From: Alphaproteobacteria bacterium
GTDB lineage: Bacteria > Pseudomonadota > Alphaproteobacteria > Sphingomonadales > Kordiimonadaceae
Assembly: GCA_006226495.1 (NCBI GenBank)
Contig: SBGU01000038.1
Span: 53,493 to 117,492 of the forward strand
Length of the DNA stretch: 64,000 nucleotides
Reading direction: 5' to 3'
Made by a program: the position numbers and the translations under genes. Below, one piece after another: positions 18,476 through 27,075 of the stretch (its first letter is position 1; each line of letters begins with the position of its first letter). The notes beneath the pieces are model-generated. The model saw nothing but the letters and a program-made list of their open reading frames with translations. It searched no databases and was not told where the DNA came from.

Positions 18476-18721
18476 TTACGTGGCTAGCAGCGCCAGGACA
18501 AGGCAAGTGCCGCACCAAGCTGTAGCGCCCCCCAGTACCGTTATGCAAGTCCAGTATGTGAAGGGGTTTTCGCGTCGCGTTATCACAATCTCGCGCACGC
18601 CCAAAAGTCGCGAGCCTACATAATATTGCACGAGAATCTCTTTCTCGACCAATGCCTTGGTCAAGCCATAGAGCAAGATACAGGTGCCAATCAGGTAGGG
18701 GAGAAATTCAGACACTTCCAT
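18476..18721 (-). CDS. Small membrane protein, two predicted transmembrane segments
   Basis: An 81-residue hypothetical protein. The first hydrophobic segment is FLPYLIGTCILLYGLTKAL and the second CITVLGGATAWCGTCLVLALL. Between them lies a basic loop (LLGVREIVITRREN). I chose the ATG at 18721, whose product opens directly with a membrane segment; the longer frame overlaps queF. It ends 28 bases before the ATP-grasp gene starts, so the two may be co-transcribed after queF. No family recognised. Confidence 0.55.
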   Translation of the reverse strand: MEVSEFLPYLIGTCILLYGLTKALVEKEILVQYYVGSRLLGVREIVITRRENPFTYWTCITVLGGATAWCGTCLVLALLAT

Positions 18722-18734
18722 GCCTGCGGATGCC

Positions 18735-19199
18735 TCAGCCGCGGCCCCGGTAATTGGCGACGCCCTGGTCGGGCACCCACACGCCTTCGGGCGCGGTGCT
18801 GGTCTGGTAAAAGACATCGATGGGGATGCCGCCGCGCGGGTACCAGTAGCCACCGAGGCGCAGCCATTTGGGTTTCATCTCGGCGACCAGCCGTTCGGCG
18901 ATGCCGACCGTGCAATCCTCATGAAAGGCCGCATGGTTGCGGAAGCTCTGCAGGAACAGCTTCAGGGACTTGCTTTCGACCAAAGTTTCACCCGGCACAT
19001 AATCAAGCACCAGATGGGCAAAATCCGGCTGGCCGGTCACCGGGCACAGGGAGGTGAATTCCGGGCAGGTGAAGCGCACCAGATAGTCGGTGCCCGCACG
19101 CGGGTTGGGGACATATTCAAGGACCGCTTCCTCGGGCGTCTGCGGCGCGTCGGTTTTGGCGCCAAGCTGGCTCAGTCCGGTGTAGATTTCCTTGCTCAT
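18735..19199 (-). CDS. queF: NADPH-dependent preQ0 reductase
   Basis: Reduces preQ0 to preQ1 in queuosine biosynthesis. A 154-residue type I (single-domain) QueF. The catalytic cysteine is in [14 protein letters not shown] near residue 52. The QueF motif [15 protein letters not shown] follows, then [12 protein letters not shown]. With queC and queE 2-3 kb away this gives three queuosine steps; queD and the transglycosylase are not in the window. It is transcribed toward the small membrane protein and ATP-grasp genes, 13 bases from the former. Confidence 0.95.
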   Translation of the reverse strand: MSKEIYTGLSQLGAKTDAPQTPEEAVLEYVPNPRAGTDYLVRFTCPEFTSLCPVTGQPDFAHLVLDYVPGETLVESKSLKLFLQSFRNHAAFHEDCTVGIAERLVAEMKPKWLRLGGYWYPRGGIPIDVFYQTSTAPEGVWVPDQGVANYRGRG

Positions 19200-19597
19200 C
19201 TGTCGTCAGCTCCTGCCTCGGGCCGGCGCCTTGCGCCCCTGCCCCATGGTCCCCATATAGGATGGGTGACTTCACAAACCGTGGCACGCGGGCGTCCTGT
19301 GCGCTCCCGGGCCGAATGCGGCGCATCCGCACCGCCGTTTACATGGTCTGGCTATGCCTTTTGGCTCACGCAATTGTCAAAGGCTTTTTCGTTAACCTCT
19401 TGCCGCCCGAACCTTGAATTCCTTAACGCCGCACCCCACATTGAAATTATATTACCAAATGGTAAATGTTTTTGAACGATTATGTTCAGCATTTATTAAT
19501 GCGGTAGGCGTAAGATGAGTCTTACAGAGGCCAAGAAGTGGCCGGGTCGACGCACAGAGCAGTAAAGGTTAACAGTCGACAGAGTAGGAGAAGAAAG
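19200..19597. other. AT-rich intergenic regulatory region between queF and hspQ
   Basis: 398 bases with no supported gene. The right half is unusually AT-rich for this genome. It holds the palindrome TTACCAAATGGTAA (19452-19465), the palindrome GCATTTATTAATGC (19489-19502) and a heat-shock-like promoter (separate entry). Confidence 0.6.
19413..19442 (+). promoter_or_regulatory. Candidate RpoH (sigma-32) promoter upstream of hspQ
   Basis: CTTGAA (19413-19418), a 15-base spacer and CCCCACATT (19434-19442) resemble the heat-shock consensus CTTGAA-N-CCCCATNT. The hspQ start is about 155 bases downstream. HspQ is a known heat-shock gene in Escherichia coli, which makes this plausible. Confidence 0.4.
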
Positions 19598-19927
19598 ATG
19601 GCAGATATCCAAGTCGCGCATTTTGCCCCCGGAACGGTGGTTCGCCATCGCCGGTTCGGCTACCGCGGTCTGATCTTTGATGTGGATGCAGTCTATAGCC
19701 AGTCTCCTGAATGGTATGAGATCATGGCTAGCTCGCATCCGAGGAAAGACCGCCCCTGGTACCATGTCCTGGTGGACGGGGAAACCCACACCACCTACGT
19801 GGCGGAAGAAAACCTCGAGGTTTGCACTGAAGAAACAGCAACGGAAGGCTTTGAGCATCCCCTCCTCAACCAGCTTTTCCGCATGCGCAAAAGCGGTGAC
19901 ATCGCGAGCCGGCACGTCATGAACTGA
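19598..19927 (+). CDS. hspQ: Heat shock protein HspQ
   Basis: A 109-residue protein of the YccV-like, hemimethylated-DNA-binding domain family. In Escherichia coli it acts as a specificity factor for Lon protease. The family core is clear: GTVVRHRRFGYRGLIFDVD, then SPEWYE, then KDRPWYHVLVDGETHTTYVAEENL. I chose the ATG at 19598 because it follows TAGGAGAAGAAAG and gives the usual length. It is monocistronic and ends at a strong terminator. Confidence 0.93.
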   Translation: MADIQVAHFAPGTVVRHRRFGYRGLIFDVDAVYSQSPEWYEIMASSHPRKDRPWYHVLVDGETHTTYVAEENLEVCTEETATEGFEHPLLNQLFRMRKSGDIASRHVMN

Positions 19928-19973
19928 GGTTCCTCCTAAGCTGACGCTCCTCGAGTTTCGGAGCCGAGGTATG

Positions 19974-20005
19974 AAAAGGGCACGATTTCCCCCTCGTGCC
20001 CTTTT
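19974..20005 (+). terminator. Intrinsic terminator after hspQ
   Basis: A 12-bp stem AAAAGGGCACGA / TCGTGCCCTTTT with an 8-base loop. Confidence 0.92.
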
Positions 20006-20027
20006 CTGCATTTGCAGCACACCCACA

Positions 20028-20051
20028 GAAAAAGGGGCGCCGAAGCGCCCC
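20028..20051 (-). terminator. Intrinsic terminator after RTX gene
   Basis: On the minus strand GGGGCGC-TTCG-GCGCCCC, a very stable UUCG tetraloop hairpin, is followed by TTTTT. Confidence 0.92.
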
Positions 20052-20085
20052 GGGGCTTTTTCGGCATCAAATGCCGGGTCGTCGG

Positions 20086-21186
20086 TTAAAGCACGATATC
20101 GAGGGTCGAGACATCGTCGACACCCAGACCGACGAGGAACACGGACGTGCCGTCACCAGTCTCGATCATCACGCCCAACTGGCCGTTGACGGTGGTTTCG
20201 GTCGAGGCGGCCACAACGGCGTCAATGTTGCTGAAACCGGCCTGCACATTGGCGAGCGCCAGGATATCGCTGTCGACATCGAAGTCGGAAATGACGTCGG
20301 CGCCATGGCCTTCACCAAAGGCGAAGCGGTCATTGCCGCTGCCACCTACCAGCACGTCGGCGCCAGCGCCACCGTTCAGGGTGTCGTCGCCGTCACCGCC
20401 ACGCAGGACGTCGATACCGGCACCGCCATACAGCATGTCGTCACCTTCGCCGCCGTCGACAATGTCACTTTCGTCACCACCGAACAGGCGGTCGTTGCCG
20501 TCGTCGCCGGAGACAACGTCATTGCCGTTACCACCGAAGATAATGTCGGCACCGTCGCCACCTTCAAGGTTGTCCATGCCGTAACCCAGGCCGCCATACA
20601 CGGTGTCATTGCCGTCACCGGCCATGATGCTGTCGTTGCCGGTGCCACCACCCAGGGTGTCTTCACCCGCAGCGCCAAAGATCAGGTCGGCGTCGCCGCC
20701 ACCCCAGGCCTGGTTGCCGGCGCTGCCGGACATGTCGGCTTCACCCGCATCATAGATGCCGTTTTCATTGGTATCGTCCCAACTGCCGGCGATCAGGGTA
20801 TCCTGGCCGGATGCGCCATACAGCACGTCGGTGCCACTGTCGTCACCGTCGCTCATGCGGTCGCCGACAACGAGGTCGAAACCGACGCCACCACCAAGGG
20901 TGTCGTCACCCGCGCCGCCGATCACGGTATCGGGGGCATTGTCATCCTGGCCGGAATAAACAAGGTCGTTGCCGTCGCCACCATCGATGGTGTCAAAACC
21001 GGCGCCGCCGAGGATATAGTCGTTGCCGTCGCCACCCGAAATGGAATCATGGCCCGAACCGCCGGCAATGCCGTCGTCGCCATCACCCCCTTCAAGGGTG
21101 TCGCCGCCTTCATAACCCAGGATACGCTCGTCCAGGTCCGTACCGATATAGACGTCCGCGCCTGCAGTACCTTTAAATTCAAACAT
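20086..21186 (-). CDS. RTX-type calcium-binding protein, probable type I secretion substrate
   Basis: A 366-residue acidic protein made almost wholly of RTX nonapeptides (GGxGxDxLx), for example EGGDGDDGIAGGSGHDSI and GGDGDDTLNGGAGADVL. The repeats bind Ca2+ and fold into beta-rolls after export. An EF-hand-like insert, DDTNENGIYDAGEAD, lies near residue 145. After the repeats comes NDRFAFGEGHGADVISDFD and a hydrophobic tail ending DDVSTLDIVL, consistent with an uncleaved C-terminal type I signal. There is no N-terminal signal peptide. Start at 21186 follows AAAGGGAGTAAAGCG. No ABC or membrane-fusion gene is adjacent; the window's TolC could provide the outer-membrane pore. No catalytic domain seen. 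Confidence 0.88.
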   Translation of the reverse strand: MFEFKGTAGADVYIGTDLDERILGYEGGDTLEGGDGDDGIAGGSGHDSISGGDGNDYILGGAGFDTIDGGDGNDLVYSGQDDNAPDTVIGGAGDDTLGGGVGFDLVVGDRMSDGDDSGTDVLYGASGQDTLIAGSWDDTNENGIYDAGEADMSGSAGNQAWGGGDADLIFGAAGEDTLGGGTGNDSIMAGDGNDTVYGGLGYGMDNLEGGDGADIIFGGNGNDVVSGDDGNDRLFGGDESDIVDGGEGDDMLYGGAGIDVLRGGDGDDTLNGGAGADVLVGGSGNDRFAFGEGHGADVISDFDVDSDILALANVQAGFSNIDAVVAASTETTVNGQLGVMIETGDGTSVFLVGLGVDDVSTLDIVL

Positions 21187-21575
21187 CGCTTTACTCCCTT
21201 TTCTATAATGGCGGGGCCCGTTTTCGGGTCTCTGGTCCGCCGCTTGTTGGTTCAGAAAAGGCAATGTCCCCAAAGCGAACACCTTGGAGGCTCGCGCCGA
21301 ACTTTGGCGGAACAAGGTCCGGAATGGGACAAAATGTGGCAGGCAGTGCGACACCGCGGGTGCCGTTCGCGGGCCGCAAGCAGGCGCGCCCAAGCCCTGC
21401 ACCAGACGCATGGCTGCCCCGCAAATATTGGCAGATTGCAATGAAACCGTGTGCGCCCTAGTCTTGCGGCCAATTTTTGCCGCACAAGACGGCCAATAAT
21501 AAACCGGGCCTGTCACCAGTCGACTGGCTCCGGAAACTCAGGCATGGACCGGAACCGAGACACCAGGAACGTAAC
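21187..21575. other. Intergenic region between divergent RTX and sseA genes
   Basis: 389 bases that must hold both divergent promoters. A small GCGGC / GCCGC hairpin lies at about 21466-21484. Open frames on both strands here are extensions of neighbouring frames and lack start signals. No gene supported. Confidence 0.55.
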
Positions 21576-22445
21576 ATGACCCCATACCCGCTTGTATCGA
21601 CCCGCTGGCTCGCGGACCAGTTGACGGCGCCCACAGACGGCCGCAAGGTGATCCCCGTTGATGCCAGTTGGCATATGCCGGACAGCACCCGCAATGCGCG
21701 CGCCGAATATGAAAGCGCCCATATCCCGGGTGCCGTGTTCTTCGATATCGATGGCACGGCGCACCCCGCATCGCCGCTGCCGCACACCTTGCCGAATGCC
21801 GCCCAGTTCACCGCCAGCGCCAATGCGCTCGGCATCTCGAACGACGATATCCTCGTAATCTATGACAATAGCGACGTGCGCTCCGCCGCGCGTGCCTGGT
21901 GGACCTTCAGGGTCATGGGCCACAAGGATGTCTATGTGCTGGATGGCGGCCTTGGCAAATGGCGGCTTGAAGGCCGCCCGGTGACCGCCGAGGCCACCGT
22001 CTGCGCCAAGGGCAATTTCAAGCCGCGGTTTGTGCCCGACATCTGCCGGTCGCAGGACGATGTGCTGATGAACCTGAAAAGCAGGCGTGAACAGGTGCTG
22101 GACGCCCGTGCCGCCGCGCGCTTCGAAGGGTCGGTGCCGGAACCGCGCGCCGGCGTTGCCTCGGGCCATATCCCCGGTTCGCGCAATCTGCCGTTCGCGA
22201 CCCTGTTTGCCGCCGACGGCACCCTGAAGGACGCTGAAGAACTGAAGGCCAGAATCGCCGCTGCCGGCATCGACATGGCCAAACCGGTCATCACCACCTG
22301 CGGTTCGGGCATCACGGCCTGTGTTCTAAAGCTTGCATTCTGCACCCTCGGCAAGGAAGATGTCGCGGTTTACGATGGTTCATGGACCGACTGGGGTTCC
22401 GCCCCCGGCCTGCCGATCGAAACCGGGCCTGCATGCCCGGCCTGA
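21576..22445 (+). CDS. sseA: 3-mercaptopyruvate sulfurtransferase
   Basis: A 289-residue tandem-rhodanese enzyme that transfers sulfur from 3-mercaptopyruvate to thiol acceptors or cyanide. The first, inactive rhodanese domain covers about residues 10-140 (PVDASWHMP, AHIPGAVFFD). The second carries the active-site loop CGSGITA, the mercaptopyruvate-type version, near residue 238. The start at 21576 gives the typical MTPYPLVSTRWLADQL opening. metC follows 26 bases after the stop, suggesting a sulfur amino-acid operon that continues into modB and modC. Confidence 0.93.
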   Translation: MTPYPLVSTRWLADQLTAPTDGRKVIPVDASWHMPDSTRNARAEYESAHIPGAVFFDIDGTAHPASPLPHTLPNAAQFTASANALGISNDDILVIYDNSDVRSAARAWWTFRVMGHKDVYVLDGGLGKWRLEGRPVTAEATVCAKGNFKPRFVPDICRSQDDVLMNLKSRREQVLDARAAARFEGSVPEPRAGVASGHIPGSRNLPFATLFAADGTLKDAEELKARIAAAGIDMAKPVITTCGSGITACVLKLAFCTLGKEDVAVYDGSWTDWGSAPGLPIETGPACPA

Positions 22446-22471
22446 TATCCGAGGAACACCCGAGGGAGCCT

Positions 22472-23653
22472 ATGCCGAAGAAGACCGACACCCGTCTTGT
22501 CACTGGTGGCCGCCGCAAGGAATGGACCAGCGGCATCGTCAACCCGCCCGTCTACCGCGCGTCCACCTGCCTGTTCGACAGTTATGCCGACCTGCGCAAG
22601 CGCTGCGAGGACCCGACCGCCAAGCATCTGTTTTATGCGCGCAAGGGTACACCGACCCAGTGGGCGCTGGACGAAGCCATCACCGAACTTGAAGGCGGCG
22701 CGGGCACCATGCTGTACCCGAGCGGTATTGCCGCCGTCACCGGTGCCATGCTGGCGCTGGTGAAGACCGGCGACCATATCCTGATCACCGACAGCGCCTA
22801 CGAGCCCACCCGCGCCTTCGCGGACGGCCTGTTGAAGGCCATGGGGGTCGAGACCACTTATTATGACCCGATGATCGGCGCCGGCATCGAAAGCCTGTTC
22901 CGGGACAATACCAGCCTGGTCGTGTGCGAAACCCCGGGGTCCCTGACCTTCGAGGTCCAGGACCTACCCGCCATCATTGCCGCCGCAAAGACACGCGACA
23001 TCTATGTGATGGTCGACAATACCTGGGCGACACCGCTTCTGTTGAAGCCGCTTGAACTGGGGGCGGATGTGTCGGTGCATGCCTGCACCAAATATATCGG
23101 CGGCCATTCGGATGTGATGCTGGGCAGCGCCACGGCAAACGACCGCACCTTCAAGAAACTCCAGAAGACCGCCTTCCAGCTTGGCCAGACCGCCGCACCG
23201 GACGATGCCTTTCTCGGCCTGCGTGGCCTCAGGACCCTTTCGGTACGGCTGAAACAGCATGAAAAGAATGCGCTCGTGGTCGCCCGCTGGCTGGAAAGCC
23301 GGCCCGAAGTCGCGCGCGTGCTGCATCCGGCGTTCCCGTCCTGCCCCGGCCACGAAATCTGGAAACGGGATTTTGCCGGCTCCAGCGGCCTCTTTTCCAT
23401 CATCCTCAAGGGAGGCGACTATCCGGATACCGCTGCCCTCGTGGACGAGCGCAAATATTTCAAGATGGGCTTCAGTTGGGGCGGCTTCGAAAGCCTGATC
23501 CTGCCCAGCGACCCGCGTTTCTGCCGCACGGCGGTGAAATGGGACGCCGAAGGCCCCGTGATCCGCATCCATATCGGGCTTGAAGATACCGACGACCTGA
23601 TCGCCGATCTCTCAGAAGGGCTGGACCGCTACCGGGAACGGATCGCGCGGTAA
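22472..23653 (+). CDS. metC: Cystathionine beta-lyase (PLP-dependent trans-sulfuration enzyme)
   Basis: A 393-residue Cys/Met-metabolism PLP enzyme that cleaves cystathionine to homocysteine, pyruvate and ammonia. Recognisable segments are NPPVYRASTCLFDSY, the substrate-region YARKGTPTQWALDEA, DNTWATPLLLKPLELGADVS, and the PLP lysine in CTKYIGGHSDVMLG (near residue 210). The chosen ATG at 22472 follows CGAGGGAGCCT. Its stop overlaps the modB start in TAATG, so the molybdate permease is translationally coupled to it. Confidence 0.93.
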   Translation: MPKKTDTRLVTGGRRKEWTSGIVNPPVYRASTCLFDSYADLRKRCEDPTAKHLFYARKGTPTQWALDEAITELEGGAGTMLYPSGIAAVTGAMLALVKTGDHILITDSAYEPTRAFADGLLKAMGVETTYYDPMIGAGIESLFRDNTSLVVCETPGSLTFEVQDLPAIIAAAKTRDIYVMVDNTWATPLLLKPLELGADVSVHACTKYIGGHSDVMLGSATANDRTFKKLQKTAFQLGQTAAPDDAFLGLRGLRTLSVRLKQHEKNALVVARWLESRPEVARVLHPAFPSCPGHEIWKRDFAGSSGLFSIILKGGDYPDTAALVDERKYFKMGFSWGGFESLILPSDPRFCRTAVKWDAEGPVIRIHIGLEDTDDLIADLSEGLDRYRERIAR

Positions 23654-24339
23654 TGCTCAGCGATTTTGAAAGTGTGGCGCTTGCGCTCAGTTTCAAAGTC
23701 GCTGTCACCGCGACCCTGGTGGCCCTGCCCTTCGCGGTACTGTTCGCGCACCTGCTGGCCCGCAAACAATTCCCCGGCAAGCTGGTCCTCGACACCATTG
23801 TGCATATTCCGCTGGTGGTGCCGCCTGTTGTGGTCGGCTATGTGCTGCTCATCACCTTCGCGCCCACAGGTGCGTTCGGTGGCTGGCTCGCGGACCATGG
23901 CCTCAGCCCCGCCTTCAAATGGCAGGGCGCCGCGCTTGCGAGCGGCATCATGGCCTTCCCGCTGATGGTGCGCGCCATCCGGCAGGCGTTCGAGGCCGAG
24001 GCCCCCGCCTTCCGCGATGTTGCCGCCACCCTGGGCGCGGGGCCGGTACGGCGCTTTTTTGCCGTCGGCCTGCCGCTTGCCTGGCCAGGCATCCTGTCGG
24101 GCACCGTGCTCGGGTTCGCGCGCGCCATCGGCGAATTTGGCGCAACCATCACCTTCGCGGCCAGCATACCCGGTCTCACACAAACCCTGCCGCTTGCACT
24201 TTATAGCGCGGCACAAAGCCCGGGTGGTGAAGCGGCGGCGGCGCGCCTCGCGCTCCTGTGCCTGATCCCGGCGCTCCTCAGCCTGCTGATTTCCGAAATC
24301 CTGAGCCGCCGCGCACGCCGGCAACGGGGGCTCCTGTGA
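23653..24339 (+). CDS. modB: Molybdate ABC transporter permease
   Basis: A 228-residue inner-membrane permease with about five membrane segments. The ABC-permease EAA loop reads EAPAFRDVAATLGAGPVRRFFAVGLPLAWPGI. The family segment FARAIGEFGATITFAA is diagnostic of ModB. The start ATG overlaps the metC stop. modC overlaps its stop in turn. A modA binding-protein gene, normally just upstream, is absent and metC takes its place. Confidence 0.93.
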   Translation: MLSDFESVALALSFKVAVTATLVALPFAVLFAHLLARKQFPGKLVLDTIVHIPLVVPPVVVGYVLLITFAPTGAFGGWLADHGLSPAFKWQGAALASGIMAFPLMVRAIRQAFEAEAPAFRDVAATLGAGPVRRFFAVGLPLAWPGILSGTVLGFARAIGEFGATITFAASIPGLTQTLPLALYSAAQSPGGEAAAARLALLCLIPALLSLLISEILSRRARRQRGLL

Positions 24340-25418
24340 CCGCGCCCATGATCGATATTGCCCTCAAGGCACAGACGGGCGGCCATACGACCGATGTCGC
24401 CTTTACGGTCGGGGGCGGTGTCACGGCCCTGATCGGCCCGTCTGGGGCCGGCAAAAGCACACTCGCGCGCCTGATTGCCGGCCTGTTGGCGCCCGCAGGC
24501 GGCCATGTGCATATTGGCGGCACCAGCCTTTATGACAGCGGCACGGGTACGAACGTACCGGCCCACAGGCGCGGCATCGGCCTGGTGCCGCAGGACAGCG
24601 CCCTGTTCCCGCACCTGAGCGTGCGCCGGAACATCGCTTTCGGCTGCCGTGTGCCGGACAGCGAAGTGACGCGCCTGACCGACGCTGCCGGCATCACCGT
24701 GCTCATGGACCGCATGCCGCACACCCTGTCGGGCGGCGAAGCCCGGCGTGTGGCCATTGTGCGCGCCCTGGTGGCGGCCCCGAAACTGTTGATCCTGGAT
24801 GAACCGCTGACAGGGCTTGACCCCGTGCGCAGGCGCGACCTGATGGCGCTCATTCGCGCGGGTGCGCGGCTGTCCGGTGTGCCGGTGATCCTGATCACCC
24901 ATGAAATCGAAGCCATGCTGTTCGCGGCAGATGAGGCGGTCCTGATGGCGCCGGGCAAAAGTGTGACCTTCGGCGCCATCGAGGCCGTGCTCGCGCACCC
25001 GGAAACCGCCCGTCTTTTGGCAATCGACGATGCCGGCAGCCTGATCGAAGCAACGGTTACCGGCCGCGAGGACGGCCTGATCCACTGCGGCTTTGGCGAC
25101 CAGACCCTGTTGTTGCCCGACGAAGGTGAACCGGCGGGCGCACGCCTGAGGCTCAGGGTCCTTGCGCGTGATGTGGCGCTGTCGAAGGCCCGCATTCAGG
25201 ATATCAGCATCCTGAACCAGTTGCCCTGCACGGTGGTGGATGCAATGGCACGCGCGGGCGGCTTTGAAATCAGCCTCGACACCGGCGCGGGTGTGCTGCT
25301 CAGAAGCCGCATCACCGCCCGCTCGCACACCGGCCTTGCCCTGAAGGCGGGTGATACCGTGCATGCGCTGGTGAAAGCGGTTGCCGTGAAGGAAATGCTG
25401 GTCGAAACCGGGCTTTAA
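24336..25418 (+). CDS. modC: Molybdate ABC transporter ATPase
   Basis: A 360-residue ATPase energising molybdate import. Walker A is GPSGAGKST, the ABC signature LSGGEARRVAIVRAL, and Walker B LLILDEPLTGLD. A C-terminal Mop/TOBE domain spans about residues 285-355 (KARIQDISILNQLPCTVVDAM). The likely start is a GTG at 24336 overlapping the modB stop as GTGA; an ATG at 24348 is the alternative. The 3' end overlaps the convergent PAS_5 gene by four bases. Confidence 0.92.
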   Translation: MTAPMIDIALKAQTGGHTTDVAFTVGGGVTALIGPSGAGKSTLARLIAGLLAPAGGHVHIGGTSLYDSGTGTNVPAHRRGIGLVPQDSALFPHLSVRRNIAFGCRVPDSEVTRLTDAAGITVLMDRMPHTLSGGEARRVAIVRALVAAPKLLILDEPLTGLDPVRRRDLMALIRAGARLSGVPVILITHEIEAMLFAADEAVLMAPGKSVTFGAIEAVLAHPETARLLAIDDAGSLIEATVTGREDGLIHCGFGDQTLLLPDEGEPAGARLRLRVLARDVALSKARIQDISILNQLPCTVVDAMARAGGFEISLDTGAGVLLRSRITARSHTGLALKAGDTVHALVKAVAVKEMLVETGL

Positions 25419-25867
25419 TGCCAGTCGACCGCCACCAGGATCATGCTGATATGGCCTTCGCCCCACAGGGGCAGCATCAGGCGGCTGAAGCCCGCATGGC
25501 TGCCGTCCTTGGCCGCGCCCTGGCTGTAGCAGGTGGCCGCGCCGCTTTCGACCGTTGCGCTGGCTTGCGAGCGCAGGAATTCAAGCGGGTGATACAGGTT
25601 CACCTCGTCGACAAAACGGCCCGCGAGTGTGGTTGACTGACCGGTTGCCAGTTCGGCACCGATGCCGCACACCCGGAACCGTTCCGGCTTTTCGAACACA
25701 TCCAGCAGGGCAAGACGCGGCCCCTGGCTGCCAAGGGCTTCGAGCTGCAGGTCGTCCGCGAACGGGATTTCGGCGCTGCCGCGCAACAGTCCCTTCCAGT
25801 AAGCCTGCACGGCTTCAAGGGCGGGCGCGAGGTCGGCGGGCACGGCATAGGGGCGAGCGGCGGTCAT
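25415..25867 (-). CDS. PAS_5-family single-domain protein
   Basis: A 150-residue protein matching the pattern of the alphaproteobacterial PAS_5 (PF07310) family. It opens with a helix (LEAVQAYWKGLLRGSAEIPFADDL), then a PAS core with RLALLDVFEKPERFRVCGIGAEL and TTLAGRFVDEV, and ends LPLWGEGHISMILVAVDWH. No output domain is attached, so it may sense a small ligand or act as a partner. It is convergent with modC, and no operon partner follows. Confidence 0.75.
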   Translation of the reverse strand: MTAARPYAVPADLAPALEAVQAYWKGLLRGSAEIPFADDLQLEALGSQGPRLALLDVFEKPERFRVCGIGAELATGQSTTLAGRFVDEVNLYHPLEFLRSQASATVESGAATCYSQGAAKDGSHAGFSRLMLPLWGEGHISMILVAVDWH

Positions 25868-26002
25868 TGTGGCGGTCCTCCCGGGATCGGTCGACGAATG
25901 TCATAAGCCTAACAAGATTGCCCGACATATTCCATGCGCGCGCCCACCCCGCATTGACTTTTATCAATGCTGAAAATCTGCCGGACGGAGAAGCTGCAGC
26001 CC

Positions 26003-26938
26003 ATGAAAAAGATCCTGACCCTGACCATGAACCCTGCCGTCGATGTCGCGACCGATGTCGAACATGTGCAGCCGACCCGCAAGCTGCGCTGCGGCCCCGC
26101 GCGCCGGGACGCGGGCGGTGGCGGCATCAATGTCGCGCGGGTGCTGAAGCGGCTGGGTGCGCCGGTGACCGCGCTGTTCCCGGCGGGCGGCAGTATCGGC
26201 GCCTTGCTTGAAAAGCTGGTCGAGGCCGAGGATGTGCCCTGCCGCGCGGTGCCGATTGACGGTGAAACCCGCGAAAATTTCACCGCCACCGAAAAGTCGG
26301 GCGACCAGTTCCGGTTTGTGCTGGCGGGCCCCGCGCTTGCCGCCGCCGAATGGCACGCCTGCCTGTTCGCCACCGAAGACGAACTGGCGGAAGGCGACAT
26401 ACTGGTGGCAAGCGGCAGCCTGCCGCCCGGCGCACCGACCGATTTTTACGCCCGCGCCGCCCTTGTGGCCCATACCGCCGGGGCCAGGTTCATTCTGGAT
26501 ACCGCGGGTGATGCGCTGAAAGCTGCACTTGGCGCCGGCGTCAGCCTTGTAAAGCCGAACCTCAGGGAATTGCAGGACCTGACCGGTGAAACCCTGGTGG
26601 ATGAGGCCAGCCAACTGGCAGCCTGCCGTGCGCTGGTCGCAGACGGCAAAACCGAAGCCGTGGCCCTGAGCCTGGGGGCGGACGGTGCCCTCCTGGTAAC
26701 AGCGGACGGCGCCTGGCGCGCCAGGGGGCCGGATGAAAAGGTCGCGAGTGCGGTGGGTGCGGGCGACAGTTTTGTCGCGGGCCTCGCGTGGGCGCTGGCG
26801 GATGGCAAATCCATGGACGAAGCGCTGCGGGCCGGCATGGCCGCCGGCACCGCTGCCGTGCTGACACCCGGCACCGAACTGTGCCACGCCCGGGATGTAG
26901 ACAGGCTGCTGGCGGCCATCCGCATTGAGGCGATTTAG
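26003..26938 (+). CDS. pfkB: PfkB-family phosphofructokinase (Pfk-2-like)
   Basis: A 311-residue sugar kinase of the ribokinase fold. It starts ILTLTMNPAVDVATDVEHVQPTRKLRC and has RRDAGGGGINVARVLKRLG, the Gly-rich segment characteristic of 6-phosphofructokinase 2 and tagatose-6-phosphate kinases. The catalytic base is in VGAGDSFVAGLAWAL near residue 253. I chose the ATG at 26003; an ATG 36 bases upstream adds residues not seen in the family. It stands alone and ends at a strong terminator. Fructose-6-phosphate is the likely substrate, but fructose-1-phosphate or tagatose-6-phosphate cannot be excluded. Confidence 0.88.
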   Translation: MKKILTLTMNPAVDVATDVEHVQPTRKLRCGPARRDAGGGGINVARVLKRLGAPVTALFPAGGSIGALLEKLVEAEDVPCRAVPIDGETRENFTATEKSGDQFRFVLAGPALAAAEWHACLFATEDELAEGDILVASGSLPPGAPTDFYARAALVAHTAGARFILDTAGDALKAALGAGVSLVKPNLRELQDLTGETLVDEASQLAACRALVADGKTEAVALSLGADGALLVTADGAWRARGPDEKVASAVGAGDSFVAGLAWALADGKSMDEALRAGMAAGTAAVLTPGTELCHARDVDRLLAAIRIEAI

Positions 26939-26961
26939 GGTCGCACCGGCATACCCCAATG

Positions 26962-26993
26962 AAAAACCGCCCCGAACAATGTCGGGGCGGTTT
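26962..26993. terminator. Intrinsic terminator between pfkB and exported-protein gene
   Basis: AAACCGCCCCGA / TCGGGGCGGTTT stem with a 6-base loop. A- and T-runs on both sides let it work in both directions. Confidence 0.9.
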
Positions 26994-27075
26994 CCCTTGC
27001 AGCGGTAAAGCCAAACCCGCAGTCTATCCGGCACACCGGAGCACAAGCATACCGGTCAGACACGTCGGGTCTGGC

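Noticed and set aside
19996..21444. A long plus-strand frame rich in Val/Thr/Ala repeats
   Set aside because: It is the antisense shadow of the RTX repeats; the periodicity comes from the GGxGxDx units on the minus strand.
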